A DNA stretch of 64,000 nucleotides from contig NZ_LGHL01000146.1 in the NCBI RefSeq assembly GCF_001908205.1, positions 1-64,000 of the forward strand, read 5' to 3'. The DNA comes from Bradyrhizobium sp. NAS80.1. Lineage in GTDB: Bacteria; Pseudomonadota; Alphaproteobacteria; Rhizobiales; Xanthobacteraceae. The notes beneath the pieces are model-generated. The model was given only the letters and a program-made list of their open reading frames with translations, had not been told where the DNA came from and ran no database searches. Below, piece after piece: positions 50,558 through 59,972 of this stretch. The position numbers were made by a program, and so were the translations under genes. Position 1 is the first letter of the stretch. Each line of letters begins with the position of its first letter.

Positions 50558-52255
50558 ATGGCAAACGTCAGTTTCAACCGCAAACGAGCGAAACTCAAGC
50601 AGGTTCTCGGAATCCGGGCGCGGCTTGCGTTGCTCGCGGTGATTCTGGTGACGCCTTTGATGTTCGAGCGCATCCGATCGCTCGAGGATACGCGCGCGCG
50701 GCAGATCGCGCAGGCGGCAGCTGAATTCACCACCATTGCAAGACACAGCGCCGATGCGCAGCGCGAGGTGATCTCGTCGGTCGAGACCATCCTGAAATCG
50801 GAAGCCTTCATCCGCGCCTCTGCCGGCGGCATCAGCAAGAGCTGCGACGTGCTGCGCGCGAGCCTGCCGTCGAACCTTCCCTGGATCCGCACGCTTCTGA
50901 TCGCCGGTCAGGACGGGCGCATCCAGTGCGCCACCAACAACATGTATGTCGGCCTCGACCTCAGTGACCGGCCTTACTTCCAGCAGGCGCAGGAAACCGG
51001 CCGCTTCGTGCTGAGCGATTTCATCCTATCGCGGCCCGTCCCGACACCGACCGTCATGGCGGTTTATCCGGTGTCCGCCTTCAGCGGCGTCGCGGATGCC
51101 GTCGTGCTTGCGACCGTCAACCTCGACTGGATGTCGAAGGTCATGAGCAATCTCGGCGGCCGCGCCGGCATCGCCGCCGTGCTGGTCGACAGCGCCGGCA
51201 CCGTGCTGGCCGCGCCGGCCGACCAGCACAGCGCGGTCGGCCGTCCTCTCGACAACATGCCGCTGATGTCGGCGATCGCCGACCGGGCGCTGCGCTCGGA
51301 CCAGGATGAGGGCTCACTTTCTTTCCTGGCCGCCGACGGCAGCCGCCGCGCGGTCAGCTATATCCGCATCGCGGGCACCAATGCCCGCCTGATCGCCAGC
51401 ATCGACGAGGACAAGGTGTCTGCGGCGGTCAGCCGCGATATCCGCACCGCCTATCTCCAGCTCGCTTTCGTTGTCGTGTTCGTCCTGCTCGGCGCGCTGA
51501 TCGCGGCCGAGAAACTGGTGATCAAGCCGATCGAGATGCTCGCGGACATGGCCAAACGTCTTGGCGAAGGCGACTTGTCGGCGCGCGCGGCACGCAATCG
51601 CCTGCCGTCGGAGTTCGTGGCGCTGGCCCGCGCGTTCAATGCCATGGCCGCGCAACTGAGCCAACGCGAGCGCGAGCTGGTCGCGAGCAACGACCGCCTG
51701 ACGGTGATGGCCTCGATCGACATGCTGTCGGGGCTGGCCAATCGCCGCGGCTTCCAGAGCCGGCTCGATTTCGAATGGATGCGCGCGCAGCAATATGGCA
51801 ACGACCTCGCGCTGCTGATGATCGACGTCGACCATTTCAAGCTCTTCAACGACACCTACGGCCATCTTGAAGGCGATTCCTGCCTGACCAGGCTCGGCGA
51901 GTCGCTGTCCGGCATTGCCGCCGACACGATGGGCTTCGCGGCGCGCTATGGCGGCGAGGAATTCTGCCTCCTGCTGCCGAACACCGATGTGAACCGCGCC
52001 GTCGAAATCGGCGAACAGGTGCGTGCGGCCGTGCTGAAGCTGTGCCTGCCGCACATCACGTCCAGCCATATGATCGTCACCGTCTCGATCGGCGTCGCCG
52101 CGGCGCGGCCCAACGAGAGCTTGCGTCCAGGTGATCTGATCGAAGCCGCCGACGCCGCGCTCTACGCTGCAAAACACCGCGGCCGCAACAACGTCGTCGA
52201 GCACGGCGTGCAACCGATCGAGAACGGCGCGGCGGACATGATGCTGGCGGGCTGA
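50558..52255 (+). CDS. Membrane-bound diguanylate cyclase with Cache sensor and HAMP
   Basis: A 565-residue protein: one membrane helix near residue 25, a periplasmic Cache-like sensor (about 45-290), a second helix (about 298-320), HAMP (about 320-375) and a GGDEF domain (about 395-560). The sensor shows LSDRPYFQQAQETGRFVLSD, the hallmark of dCache domains. The GGDEF active site is ARYGGEEF, so it should make c-di-GMP. The allosteric I-site RxxD is absent. The start is uncertain among TTG 50534, ATG 50540 and ATG 50558; I chose the last because GGTGGG lies 7 bases before it. It is convergent with another cyclase gene, with 2 bases between stops. Confidence 0.9.
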   Translation: MANVSFNRKRAKLKQVLGIRARLALLAVILVTPLMFERIRSLEDTRARQIAQAAAEFTTIARHSADAQREVISSVETILKSEAFIRASAGGISKSCDVLRASLPSNLPWIRTLLIAGQDGRIQCATNNMYVGLDLSDRPYFQQAQETGRFVLSDFILSRPVPTPTVMAVYPVSAFSGVADAVVLATVNLDWMSKVMSNLGGRAGIAAVLVDSAGTVLAAPADQHSAVGRPLDNMPLMSAIADRALRSDQDEGSLSFLAADGSRRAVSYIRIAGTNARLIASIDEDKVSAAVSRDIRTAYLQLAFVVVFVLLGALIAAEKLVIKPIEMLADMAKRLGEGDLSARAARNRLPSEFVALARAFNAMAAQLSQRERELVASNDRLTVMASIDMLSGLANRRGFQSRLDFEWMRAQQYGNDLALLMIDVDHFKLFNDTYGHLEGDSCLTRLGESLSGIAADTMGFAARYGGEEFCLLLPNTDVNRAVEIGEQVRAAVLKLCLPHITSSHMIVTVSIGVAAARPNESLRPGDLIEAADAALYAAKHRGRNNVVEHGVQPIENGAADMMLAG

Positions 52256-52257
52256 CG

Positions 52258-53304
52258 TTAGCCTGCAGCGATGGCGCGATCGAGCTCGTTCTCAGTCACC
52301 ACGCGATTGCGGCCGCCACCCTTGGCGAGATAGAGCGCACGGTCGCAGCGTTCGATGAGATCGCTCATCGCTTCGCCGGCCCGGTACTGCGCCACGCCGA
52401 TCGACACGCTGATGTTCGGCAGAACCTCGCCGATCGAACGTCGCGTGATCTTGCAGTCCGCGATAGCGCGCCTGATGCGCTCGGCGATCTCGGCACAGGC
52501 TGCGAGATTGGCATCCGGCAGCACGGCGATCAGCTCCTCGCCGCCGTAGCGGGCCGACAGATCCTGCTCGCGAACCTTATCGCGCAGCACCTCTGCCATC
52601 AGGCGCAGCACCTGGTCGCCGACGCCGTGACCGAAATTGTCGTTGAAGGTCTTGAAGTGGTCGATGTCGAGCATCAGCACGCTGAGCGGCTCGCCCCATT
52701 CCGCAGTCGCCTGCGCCTTGCGCAGGAATTCATCGAGCGCCCGCCGGTTCGCCAGCCCCGTCAGCGTGTCGGTCCGGGCGCGCTCCTCCGACCTGGAGAG
52801 CGAATCGCGGATCACGTCGAGCTCGCGGGTCTTTTCCGCAAAGCCTGCCTCAAGCCGTGTCGCCCTCGTGGCGGCGCGGGCCAGCTCGTTCATGAGCTGG
52901 GCGACCAGCGCCTTCGGATCGACACCGGCCTTACCCTGGTCGGCAACCTTGCTGATCGCCTGCATCTGCGAATGGTTGTCGGCGATCGCGGTCGCCAGAA
53001 ACTCCTTCGCCGCGCCCATGAGGGTATGCAGCCGCTCGGACGTGTCGATGGCGGCGGCACTCACCTGGGGCGCGACGTAGGTCCTGAACAGATCCTGATT
53101 GGTCCTGACGTCGAAGGGACGATTGTGGTCAATCAGGAGATCGATGGCGTTGCGCAGGTCGTCATGGCTGCCCGCGAAATATTGGAACCAGACGGCAAAA
53201 TTGGTCGGCGTCGGCGCAATCCGCTGTTCGGCCATGCACCGCATCGCCCGTCCGGCCATGGATGCGGCATAGTCGTAATCGGGATCGTCGAAACTGGAAT
53301 CCAT
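52258..53304 (-). CDS. Cytoplasmic diguanylate cyclase
   Basis: A 348-residue GGDEF protein without membrane helices. The N-terminal helical region contains RIAPTPTNFAVWFQYFAGSH, a conserved segment of many soluble cyclases. A coiled coil (about 150-185) leads into the GGDEF domain (about 190-340) with ARYGGEEL. An I-site REQD lies five residues before GGEEL, so product feedback inhibition is expected. The ATG at 53304 gives this layout; a frame reaching 53424 looks non-coding. It is convergent with the sensor cyclase. Confidence 0.9.
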   Translation of the reverse strand: MDSSFDDPDYDYAASMAGRAMRCMAEQRIAPTPTNFAVWFQYFAGSHDDLRNAIDLLIDHNRPFDVRTNQDLFRTYVAPQVSAAAIDTSERLHTLMGAAKEFLATAIADNHSQMQAISKVADQGKAGVDPKALVAQLMNELARAATRATRLEAGFAEKTRELDVIRDSLSRSEERARTDTLTGLANRRALDEFLRKAQATAEWGEPLSVLMLDIDHFKTFNDNFGHGVGDQVLRLMAEVLRDKVREQDLSARYGGEELIAVLPDANLAACAEIAERIRRAIADCKITRRSIGEVLPNISVSIGVAQYRAGEAMSDLIERCDRALYLAKGGGRNRVVTENELDRAIAAG

Positions 53305-53497
53305 CGCCTGGCACGGGTGCTGTTGGCGGGCAACCTCGCACCGACCCCTTAATCCGATGCCAATAGGTTCCTCCGTAGTTTTGCGGAGCAGCATTGCGGG
53401 GCCCCTCTGCCGGCGGCAACCCATTGACCCCTTGAGGACTTCTATGGCCTAGTCCGCCGTCTTTAGACGGCCGCATCCGAGAAAAACCAACGATTCC

Positions 53498-56122
53498 ATG
53501 ACCTCCGAACGCTATAACGCCCGCGACGCCGAACCGCGCTGGCAAGCCGCCTGGGACGAACAGGCAATCTTCGTCTCGAAGAACGACGATTCGCGGCCGA
53601 AATACTATGTCCTCGAGATGTTCCCCTACCCGTCCGGGCGCATCCATATCGGCCATGTCCGCAATTACACGCTGGGCGACGTGCTGGCCCGCTTCATGCG
53701 CGCAAAGGGCTTCAACGTGCTGCACCCGATGGGCTGGGACGCTTTCGGCCTGCCGGCCGAGAACGCCGCCATCGAGCGCAAGGTCGCGCCCAAGGCCTGG
53801 ACCTACGACAACATCGCCGCGATGAAGAAGCAGCTCCGCTCGATCGGGCTGTCGCTGGACTGGAGCCGCGAGATCGCGACCTGCGATCCCTCCTATTACA
53901 AGCACCAGCAGAAGATGTTCCTGGACTTCCTGCGCGAAGGCCTCGCCGAGCGCGAGAAGCGCAAGGTGAACTGGGACCCGGTCGACATGACCGTGCTCGC
54001 CAACGAGCAGGTGATTGACGGCAAAGGCTGGCGTTCCGGCGCTGTCGTCGAGCAGCGCGAGATGAACCAGTGGGTCTTCAAGATCACGAAGTATTCGCAG
54101 GAGCTGCTGGCCGCGCTGGATACGCTGGATCGCTGGCCCGACAAGGTGCGGCTGATGCAGCGCAACTGGATCGGCCGCTCAGAGGGCCTGCTGGTCCGCT
54201 TTGCGCTCGATGCCGAAACGACGCCCGCCGGCGAGAACGAGCTGAAGATCTTCACGACGCGCCCGGACACGCTGTTCGGCGCCAAGTTCATGGCGATCTC
54301 GGCCGATCATCCGCTGGCGCAGGCCGCAGCCGCGAAGAACCCTGAGCTTGCGGAGTTCATCGCCGAGATCAAGAAGATCGGCACCGCGCAGGAAATCATC
54401 GACACCGCTGAGAAGCAGGGCTTTGACACGGGGATCCGCGCGGTCCATCCGTTCGATCCGAGCTGGAAGCTGCCGGTCTATGTCGCGAACTTCGTGCTGA
54501 TGGAATACGGCACCGGCGCGATCTTCGGCTGCCCCGCGCACGACCAGCGCGACCTCGACTTCGTCAACAAGTACAATCTCGGCAACACGCCCGTCGTGTG
54601 CCCCGAGGGCCAGGATCCGAAGACGTTCGTGATCACCGACACCGCCTATGATGGCGATGGCCGCATGATCAATTCGCGCTTCCTCGACGGCATGACCATC
54701 GATCAGGCCAAGGAAGATGTAGCGAAGCGTCTCGAGGGCGAGCTGCGCGGCAATGCGCCGGTCGGCGAGCGTCAGGTGAATTTCCGCCTGCGCGATTGGG
54801 GCATTTCACGCCAGCGCTATTGGGGCTGCCCGATTCCCGTCATCCACTGTCCGAAATGCGATGTGGTGCCGGTGCCGGATGCCGACCTGCCGGTGAAGCT
54901 GCCCGACGACGCCACCTTCGACAAGCCGGGCAATGCGCTCGACCATCACCCAACCTGGAAGCACGTCACCTGCCCCAAATGCGGTGGTAAGGCGCAACGC
55001 GAAACCGACACCATGGACACCTTCGTGGATTCGTCCTGGTACTTCGCGCGCTTCACCGATCCCTGGAATGAGAACGCGCCGACGACGCCCGCAGTCGCCA
55101 ACCGGATGCTGCCGGTAGACCAGTATATCGGGGGCGTCGAGCACGCGATCCTGCATCTGCTCTATAGCCGCTTCTTCACCCGCGCCATGAAGGCGACCGG
55201 GCATGTTGCGCTGGACGAGCCGTTCGCCGGCATGTTCACGCAAGGCATGGTGGTGCACGAGACCTACCAGAAGGCCGACGGCACCTATGTGCAGCCGGTC
55301 GAGGTGAAGATCGAGGGCGCTGGCAACGACCGCCGCGCCACTCTGATGACAACGGGCGAAGACATCCAGATCGGCGCGATCGAGAAGATGTCGAAGTCGA
55401 AGAAGAACACGGTCGATCCCGACGACATCATCGCGACCTACGGTGCCGACGTCGCCCGCTGGTTCATGCTGTCGGACTCCCCGCCCGACCGCGACGTAAT
55501 CTGGAGCGACGAGCGCGTCCAGGGCGCCTCGCGTTTCGTACAGCGGCTGTGGCGTCTGGTGAACGACGCTGTCGAACTCGGCAAGGGCGCCCCTGCGGCC
55601 CGGCCGGCCTCGTTCGGCCCAGACGCGACCGCGTTGCGCAAGGCCGCCCATGGCGCGCTGGACAAGGTCACCACCGGAATCGAGCGGCTGCACTTCAACG
55701 TCTGCCTCGCCCATATCCGCGAATTCGCCAATGCGTTCTCCGAGGTGCTGCAGCGCCCCGGACAGCCGGCGGCCGACCTCGCTTGGGCAATCCAGGAGGC
55801 CAGCCAGATTCTGGTTCAGCTGTTCTCCCCGATGATGCCGCATCTGGCCGAGGAGTGCTGGCAGGTTCTGGGCCACAGCGGGCTGGTTTCCGAGGCCAAC
55901 TGGCCCCAAATCGAACGCGATTTGCTGGTTGAAGACAGCGTGACCCTGGTGGTCCAGGTCAACGGCAAGAAGCGGGGTGAGGTCACGGTTGCAACAGTGG
56001 CCCAGAATCCAGAAATCGAGGCTGCCGTTTTGGCCCTCGATGCGGTAAAGCTGGCGCTGGACGGCAAGCCTGTCCGCAAGGTGATCATCGTTCCCAAGAG
56101 GATCGTGAATGTTGTCGGCTAG
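53498..56122 (+). CDS. leuS: Leucyl-tRNA synthetase
   Basis: An 874-residue class Ia synthetase charging tRNA-Leu. Motifs are HIGH as HIGHVRNYTLGD near residue 50, the CP1 editing domain with TTRPDTLFGAKFMAISADHP, the zinc-like CPKCDVVPVP and CPKCGGKA pairs, and KMSKS as KMSKSKKN (about 630). The anticodon-binding region and C-terminal VQVNGKKRGEV complete it. Its 3' end overlaps lptE by 14 bases, as in many Gram-negatives. Confidence 0.98.
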   Translation: MTSERYNARDAEPRWQAAWDEQAIFVSKNDDSRPKYYVLEMFPYPSGRIHIGHVRNYTLGDVLARFMRAKGFNVLHPMGWDAFGLPAENAAIERKVAPKAWTYDNIAAMKKQLRSIGLSLDWSREIATCDPSYYKHQQKMFLDFLREGLAEREKRKVNWDPVDMTVLANEQVIDGKGWRSGAVVEQREMNQWVFKITKYSQELLAALDTLDRWPDKVRLMQRNWIGRSEGLLVRFALDAETTPAGENELKIFTTRPDTLFGAKFMAISADHPLAQAAAAKNPELAEFIAEIKKIGTAQEIIDTAEKQGFDTGIRAVHPFDPSWKLPVYVANFVLMEYGTGAIFGCPAHDQRDLDFVNKYNLGNTPVVCPEGQDPKTFVITDTAYDGDGRMINSRFLDGMTIDQAKEDVAKRLEGELRGNAPVGERQVNFRLRDWGISRQRYWGCPIPVIHCPKCDVVPVPDADLPVKLPDDATFDKPGNALDHHPTWKHVTCPKCGGKAQRETDTMDTFVDSSWYFARFTDPWNENAPTTPAVANRMLPVDQYIGGVEHAILHLLYSRFFTRAMKATGHVALDEPFAGMFTQGMVVHETYQKADGTYVQPVEVKIEGAGNDRRATLMTTGEDIQIGAIEKMSKSKKNTVDPDDIIATYGADVARWFMLSDSPPDRDVIWSDERVQGASRFVQRLWRLVNDAVELGKGAPAARPASFGPDATALRKAAHGALDKVTTGIERLHFNVCLAHIREFANAFSEVLQRPGQPAADLAWAIQEASQILVQLFSPMMPHLAEECWQVLGHSGLVSEANWPQIERDLLVEDSVTLVVQVNGKKRGEVTVATVAQNPEIEAAVLALDAVKLALDGKPVRKVIIVPKRIVNVVG

Positions 56123-56660
56123 GATCCGCATCGCAGCCCGCTTGCTGGCGGTCGCCGCACTGGCGGCGCTGACGGCCGGCTGCTTCCAGCCGATGTATGC
56201 CGAGCATACCGACGGCACCCCCGGCCTGCGCGAGAAGCTGATGGGGGTCGACCTTCCGCCGATCGACAAGGCTAATGCCTCTCGCGAGGCCCGGGTCGGG
56301 GTCGAAGTCCGCAACGCGCTGGCGTTCAAGCTCTACGGTACGGCGACCGGCATGCCGCCGACCCACCGCCTGGTGATCCGCTTCAACACCAGCAAGACGT
56401 CCCTGATGATCAATCCCAGTACGGGTCTGCCGACCAGTGAAAACTACGGCATCGACGCCCAGTACAATTTGATCGAGGTGGTCACCGGAAAGTCGGTGAT
56501 GACCGGCACGACGTTCGCGCGCGTGTCCTACGACATGCCCGGCTCCTACCAGCGTTTCAGCCGCAACCGCGCGCTGCGCGACGCCGAGGATCGTGCGGCC
56601 AACGAGATCGCCGAGAACATTACGACCCGGCTCGCCTCGTTCTTCACCGCGGGTACCTGA
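56109..56660 (+). CDS. lptE: LPS-assembly lipoprotein LptE
   Basis: A 183-residue lipoprotein with a type II signal peptide and lipobox LTAGC (C25). It plugs the LptD barrel and helps place LPS in the outer membrane. FQPMYAEHTDGTPGLREKL, TSENYGIDAQYNLIEV and YDMPGSYQRFSRNRALRDAE are typical of alphaproteobacterial LptE. It overlaps leuS and precedes holA, the classical leuS-lptE-holA order. Confidence 0.93.
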   Translation: MLSARIRIAARLLAVAALAALTAGCFQPMYAEHTDGTPGLREKLMGVDLPPIDKANASREARVGVEVRNALAFKLYGTATGMPPTHRLVIRFNTSKTSLMINPSTGLPTSENYGIDAQYNLIEVVTGKSVMTGTTFARVSYDMPGSYQRFSRNRALRDAEDRAANEIAENITTRLASFFTAGT

Positions 56661-56670
56661 TTCATTCCCG

Positions 56671-56708
56671 TCATTCCGGGGCTCGCGAAGCGAGAACCCG
56701 GAATGACG
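56671..56708. repeat. Short palindrome, family C
   Basis: GTCATTCCGGGGCTCGC and GCGAGAACCCGGAATGAC form inverted arms in the 61-bp gap between lptE and holA. It ends 13 bases before the holA ATG, so it could weaken or tune holA translation. Confidence 0.65.
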
Positions 56709-56721
56709 TTCGTGAGGCCCG

Positions 56722-57750
56722 ATGGTCGCGCTGCGCGGAAAAGAGATCGACGCCTTCCTCGCCCGCCCCGATGCGGGCCGTCCGATCATCCTGCTCTATG
56801 GTCCCGACGCGGGCCTCGTGCGGGAACGCGCCGATGCACTGATCGGTTCGGCTGTGGACGATCCCAACGACCCCTTCTCTCTGGTCAAGCTTGACGGCGA
56901 CGAGCTTTCCGCCGAGCCGTCGCGCCTCGTCGATGAGGCCATGACGGTACCACTGTTCGGCGGCCGACGCGCCATCCGCGTCCGCGCCGGCTCGCGCAGC
57001 TTTGCCAGCGGCATCGACACGCTGGCCGAGATGGGCGTGAAGGATTGCCGCATCGTGATCGAGGCCGGCGAGCTGCGCCCGGAATCGCCGCTGCGCAAAG
57101 CCTGCGAGCGCGCCAAGACGGCCGTAGCGATCGGCTGCTATCCCGACACCGAGCGCGACCTCGCCAAGCTGATGGAAGACGAGCTTCGCATCGCCAATCT
57201 GCGCATCGCGCAGGACGCCCGTGCCGCGCTGATGTCGTTCCTCGGTGGCGATCGTCAGGCCTCGCGCAACGAGCTGCGCAAGCTCACGCTTTATGCCCAT
57301 GGCAAAGGCGAGATCACACTGGACGACGTGATGTCCGTGGTCGCCGATGCGTCCGAGCTGAAACTCGATCCGATCGTGGATGGCGCCTTCGCCGGCCGGC
57401 CCGACATCGTCGAGACCGAGTTTGCGAAGGCCATGATCGCCGGCACCTATCCCGGCGTGATCATCTCGGCCGCTCAGCGCCAGGCCGCGTGGCTGCACAA
57501 ATCCGCGCTCGCGATCGCCGACGGCACGCCGGCCTCCGCCGTGCTCGACGGCGGCTTTCCGCGCCTGCATTTTTCGCGAAAGCCGGCGGTCGAAACCGCG
57601 CTGCGCAATTTCAGCGTGGCACGGCTCGCCGCCGTCATCGAGCAGCTCGCGACCGCCGCGCTCGACACCCGCAAGCAATCCGCCCTCGCCGCCGCCATCG
57701 CCCAGCGCACGCTGATGGCGATCGCCGCGAACGCGAAACGGCGGGGGTAG
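56722..57750 (+). CDS. holA: DNA polymerase III, delta subunit
   Basis: A 342-residue clamp-loader delta subunit. The N-terminal AAA+-like domain shows LLYGPDAGLVRERADALIGS and SLVKLDGDEL. The middle has GGRRAIRVRAGSRSFASGID and ELRPESPLRKACE. The C-terminal collar region has AERQ-like AAQRQAAWLHKSALAIADG. Delta opens the sliding clamp. The start ATG at 56722 gives MVALRGKEIDAFLARPD, the usual opening. It is followed by two repeat elements. Confidence 0.95.
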   Translation: MVALRGKEIDAFLARPDAGRPIILLYGPDAGLVRERADALIGSAVDDPNDPFSLVKLDGDELSAEPSRLVDEAMTVPLFGGRRAIRVRAGSRSFASGIDTLAEMGVKDCRIVIEAGELRPESPLRKACERAKTAVAIGCYPDTERDLAKLMEDELRIANLRIAQDARAALMSFLGGDRQASRNELRKLTLYAHGKGEITLDDVMSVVADASELKLDPIVDGAFAGRPDIVETEFAKAMIAGTYPGVIISAAQRQAAWLHKSALAIADGTPASAVLDGGFPRLHFSRKPAVETALRNFSVARLAAVIEQLATAALDTRKQSALAAAIAQRTLMAIAANAKRRG

Positions 57751-57766
57751 TCCTTCACTCTCTCCA

Positions 57767-57852
57767 CGTCATTGCGAGCGTAGCGAAGCAATCCCGAGTC
57801 TCTCCATGGAAAGATTCTGGATTGCTTCGTCGCTGCGCTCCTCGCAATGACG
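57767..57852. repeat. Dispersed repeat, family D copy 1
   Basis: CGTCATTGCGAGCGTAGCGA at the left and GCTCCTCGCAATGACG at the right are inverted arms. GAAGCAATCC and GGATTGCTTCGTCGC form the inner stem. A second copy is at 62866-62953. From memory the type is abundant in Bradyrhizobium. Confidence 0.7.
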
Positions 57853-57886
57853 TGTGGAGAGAGTTGCGCTCATAATGGAGGCGGTA

Positions 57887-57988
57887 GTTCCTCATCCTGA
57901 GGAGCGCGCTCTTGCGCGCGTCTCGAAGGATGGAGGCCCGGGCCCTCGCCCTTCGAGACGCCGCTTCGCGGCCCCTCAGGGTGAGGGA
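57887..57988. repeat. Dispersed repeat, CCTCATCCTGAGG type
   Basis: CCTCATCCTGAGGAGCGCGC begins the element and GGCCCCTCAGGGTGAGGG ends it. The inner arms are GCGTCTCGAAGGATGGAGG and CCCTTCGAGACGC. It lies between the convergent holA and parB genes together with family D; no gene is present in 57751-58054. Confidence 0.65.
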
Positions 57989-58054
57989 GATAGACTGTCA
58001 ATGTTGCGCGAGATTGCTAGTTCGCGTTCGCGCGCCCCAGAATGACCTCGGGAG

Positions 58055-58939
58055 CTAAAGGTTGCCCTTCGCCAACCGCTTCATCACCTCGTCGAGCTGA
58101 TCGAGGTTGCGGTAGTTGATCTGGACCGAGCCGCCGGGGTCGCGATGGCTTACGGTGACCTTGAGCCCGAGCGCGTCGCTGACGCGCTTTTCCAGATCGA
58201 TTGTGTCGGGGTCCTTTTCCTTGGTCCCCGCGCGCGCCTTCTGCGGCTTGCGTTCCGGCACGCCCTCTTCATGCGCGAGCGCTTCGGCCTGGCGGACATT
58301 GAGGCCTTCCTCGACGATGCGCTTGGCCACGGCGAGCGGGTCGGGCACGCCGATCAGCGCGCGGGCGTGACCGGCTGTCAGCTCGCCGGTCGCGATGAAC
58401 GCCTGCACCTCGGCCGGCAGCTTAGTCAATCGCATCATGTTCGCGACATGGCTGCGGCTCTTGCCGACGACCTTGGCGATATCTTCCTGGCTGCGTTTGA
58501 ACTCGTTGGCGAGCGCGTGATAGCCCTGCGCCTCCTCCAACGGGTTGAGGTCTTCGCGCTGCACGTTCTCGACGATCGCGAACTCCAGTGCATCGCTGTC
58601 GCTGATGTCGACAGGCACGATCGGAACTTCGTGCAGGCCGGCGAGCTGCGAGGCGCGCCAGCGCCGTTCGCCGGCGATGATCTCGTAGCGGTCCTGCGTG
58701 CCCTTCACCGGACGCACCACGATCGGCTGGATCACGCCGTGCTGCTTGATCGAATCAGAGAGCTCCTTGAGCTCGGTCTCCGAGAAGGTGTGACGCGGAT
58801 TGCGCGGATTGGCCTTGATGAATTCGATCGGCACCTTGCGCTGCGCACGCGGACGCTCGACATGCGCGGCCTCGCCGCCGACATCGCCGATCAGACTCGC
58901 AAGACCCCGGCCCAGTCGCGAACGCGCTTCGTCGGCCAT
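58055..58939 (-). CDS. parB: Chromosome-partitioning protein ParB
   Basis: A 294-residue CTPase that loads at parS and spreads along DNA. SRLGRGLASLIGD opens the chain. The N-terminal CTP-binding domain has NPRNPRHTFSETELKELSDS, VVRPV and IIAGERRWRASQLAGL (GERR box). The HTH region has EEAQGYHALANEF, QEDIAKVVGKSRSHVANMMR and LTAGHARALIG. The C-terminus is the dimerisation domain with VSHRDPGGSVQINYRNLDQL. The ATG at 58939 follows GGGAGC; a GTG at 58960 is less likely. Confidence 0.96.
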   Translation of the reverse strand: MADEARSRLGRGLASLIGDVGGEAAHVERPRAQRKVPIEFIKANPRNPRHTFSETELKELSDSIKQHGVIQPIVVRPVKGTQDRYEIIAGERRWRASQLAGLHEVPIVPVDISDSDALEFAIVENVQREDLNPLEEAQGYHALANEFKRSQEDIAKVVGKSRSHVANMMRLTKLPAEVQAFIATGELTAGHARALIGVPDPLAVAKRIVEEGLNVRQAEALAHEEGVPERKPQKARAGTKEKDPDTIDLEKRVSDALGLKVTVSHRDPGGSVQINYRNLDQLDEVMKRLAKGNL

Positions 58940-58993
58940 CGCCAGCTCCCTTGGATTCACGTAGCAGTACTCCAGAACTGAATTTCGAAACTA

Positions 58994-59073
58994 GTAGGAT
59001 GGGTAGAGCGAAGCGAAACCCATCGCTGTTTGCGCGTAAGGTGATGGGTTTCGCTTCGCTCTACCCATCCTAC
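58994..59073. repeat. Perfect 30-bp inverted repeat between parA and parB
   Basis: Arms 58994-59023 and 59044-59073 are exact inverted complements (GTAGGATGGGTAGAGCGAAG at the outer end) around a 20-base loop. In the parA-parB transcript this would form a very stable hairpin 14 bases after the parA stop and 54 bases before the parB start. There is no U-tract, so simple termination is not obvious. Confidence 0.85.
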
Positions 59074-59087
59074 GGATCAACGTCGCT

Positions 59088-59942
59088 TCAATGCGTGGTA
59101 CGCAGCTCGCGCTCGCGCTGGATGACTTCGGTGGCGAGCCGCAAATACGCCTCGCTGCCGACGCATTTGAGATCGTAGACCAGGACCGGTTTGCCGTAGG
59201 ACGGCGCCTCGGAGATGCGCACGTTGCGCGGGATCATTGTCTTGTAGACCTTCTCGCCCATGAACTGGCGAACGTCGGCGACGACCTGGTTCGAGAGGTT
59301 GTTGCGCGAGTCGAACATGGTCAGCACGATGCCGTGGATCGACAGGTTCGGATTGAGCGTCGAGCGCACCTGCTCCACCGTCTGCAGCAATTGAGACAGA
59401 CCTTCGAGTGCGAAGAACTCGCACTGCAGCGGCACCAGGATCGCATCGGAGGCCGCCATCGCGTTCACCGTGAGCAGGTTGAGTGAAGGCGGGCAGTCGA
59501 TCAGCACATAGGTGTAGTCGGCGTCGGGCGAGACGTTGTTGTTGAGTGCGCTGATGGCATCGCGCAGCTTGAACGCACGGCCGGCCGTGGTGCCGAGCTC
59601 GAGCTCGAGGCCGGAGAGATCCATGGTCGAGGGCGCGATGTGCAGCCGGGGCACCGCGGTCGAGACCACCGCTTCACGCAAGTTCGCTTCGCCGACCAGC
59701 ACGTCATACGTCGAGCAGGAGCGGTTGCGGCGATCGATGCCGAGGCCGGTGGAGGCGTTGCCTTGCGGATCTAGATCGACGACCAGGACGCGCTCGCCGA
59801 TCGCAGCGAGTGCCGTGCCGAGATTAATCGCCGTAGTTGTTTTTCCAACGCCGCCCTTCTGATTCGCCAGCGCCAGGATGCGCGGGTGGCCATGCGGGAC
59901 TTCGGCGGCCTGTTGCTGCTGCGGTTCGTCAATCACGGTCAT
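59088..59942 (-). CDS. parA: Chromosome-partitioning ATPase ParA
   Basis: A 284-residue deviant Walker ATPase working with ParB-parS to separate origins. The Walker A' motif is LANQKGGVGKTTTAINLGTA, the A'' piece is VLVVDLDPQGNASTGLG, and the Walker B is YVLIDCPPSLNLL. TMIPRNVRISEAPSYGKPV near the C-terminus is typical of Soj-type ParA. The ATG at 59942 has GGGGAA upstream; ATG at 59960 adds six residues. It lies 30 bp downstream of rsmG. Confidence 0.96.
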   Translation of the reverse strand: MTVIDEPQQQQAAEVPHGHPRILALANQKGGVGKTTTAINLGTALAAIGERVLVVDLDPQGNASTGLGIDRRNRSCSTYDVLVGEANLREAVVSTAVPRLHIAPSTMDLSGLELELGTTAGRAFKLRDAISALNNNVSPDADYTYVLIDCPPSLNLLTVNAMAASDAILVPLQCEFFALEGLSQLLQTVEQVRSTLNPNLSIHGIVLTMFDSRNNLSNQVVADVRQFMGEKVYKTMIPRNVRISEAPSYGKPVLVYDLKCVGSEAYLRLATEVIQRERELRTTH

Positions 59943-59972
59943 CGAAATTCCCCACTCCAACCCCTGAAAGCC

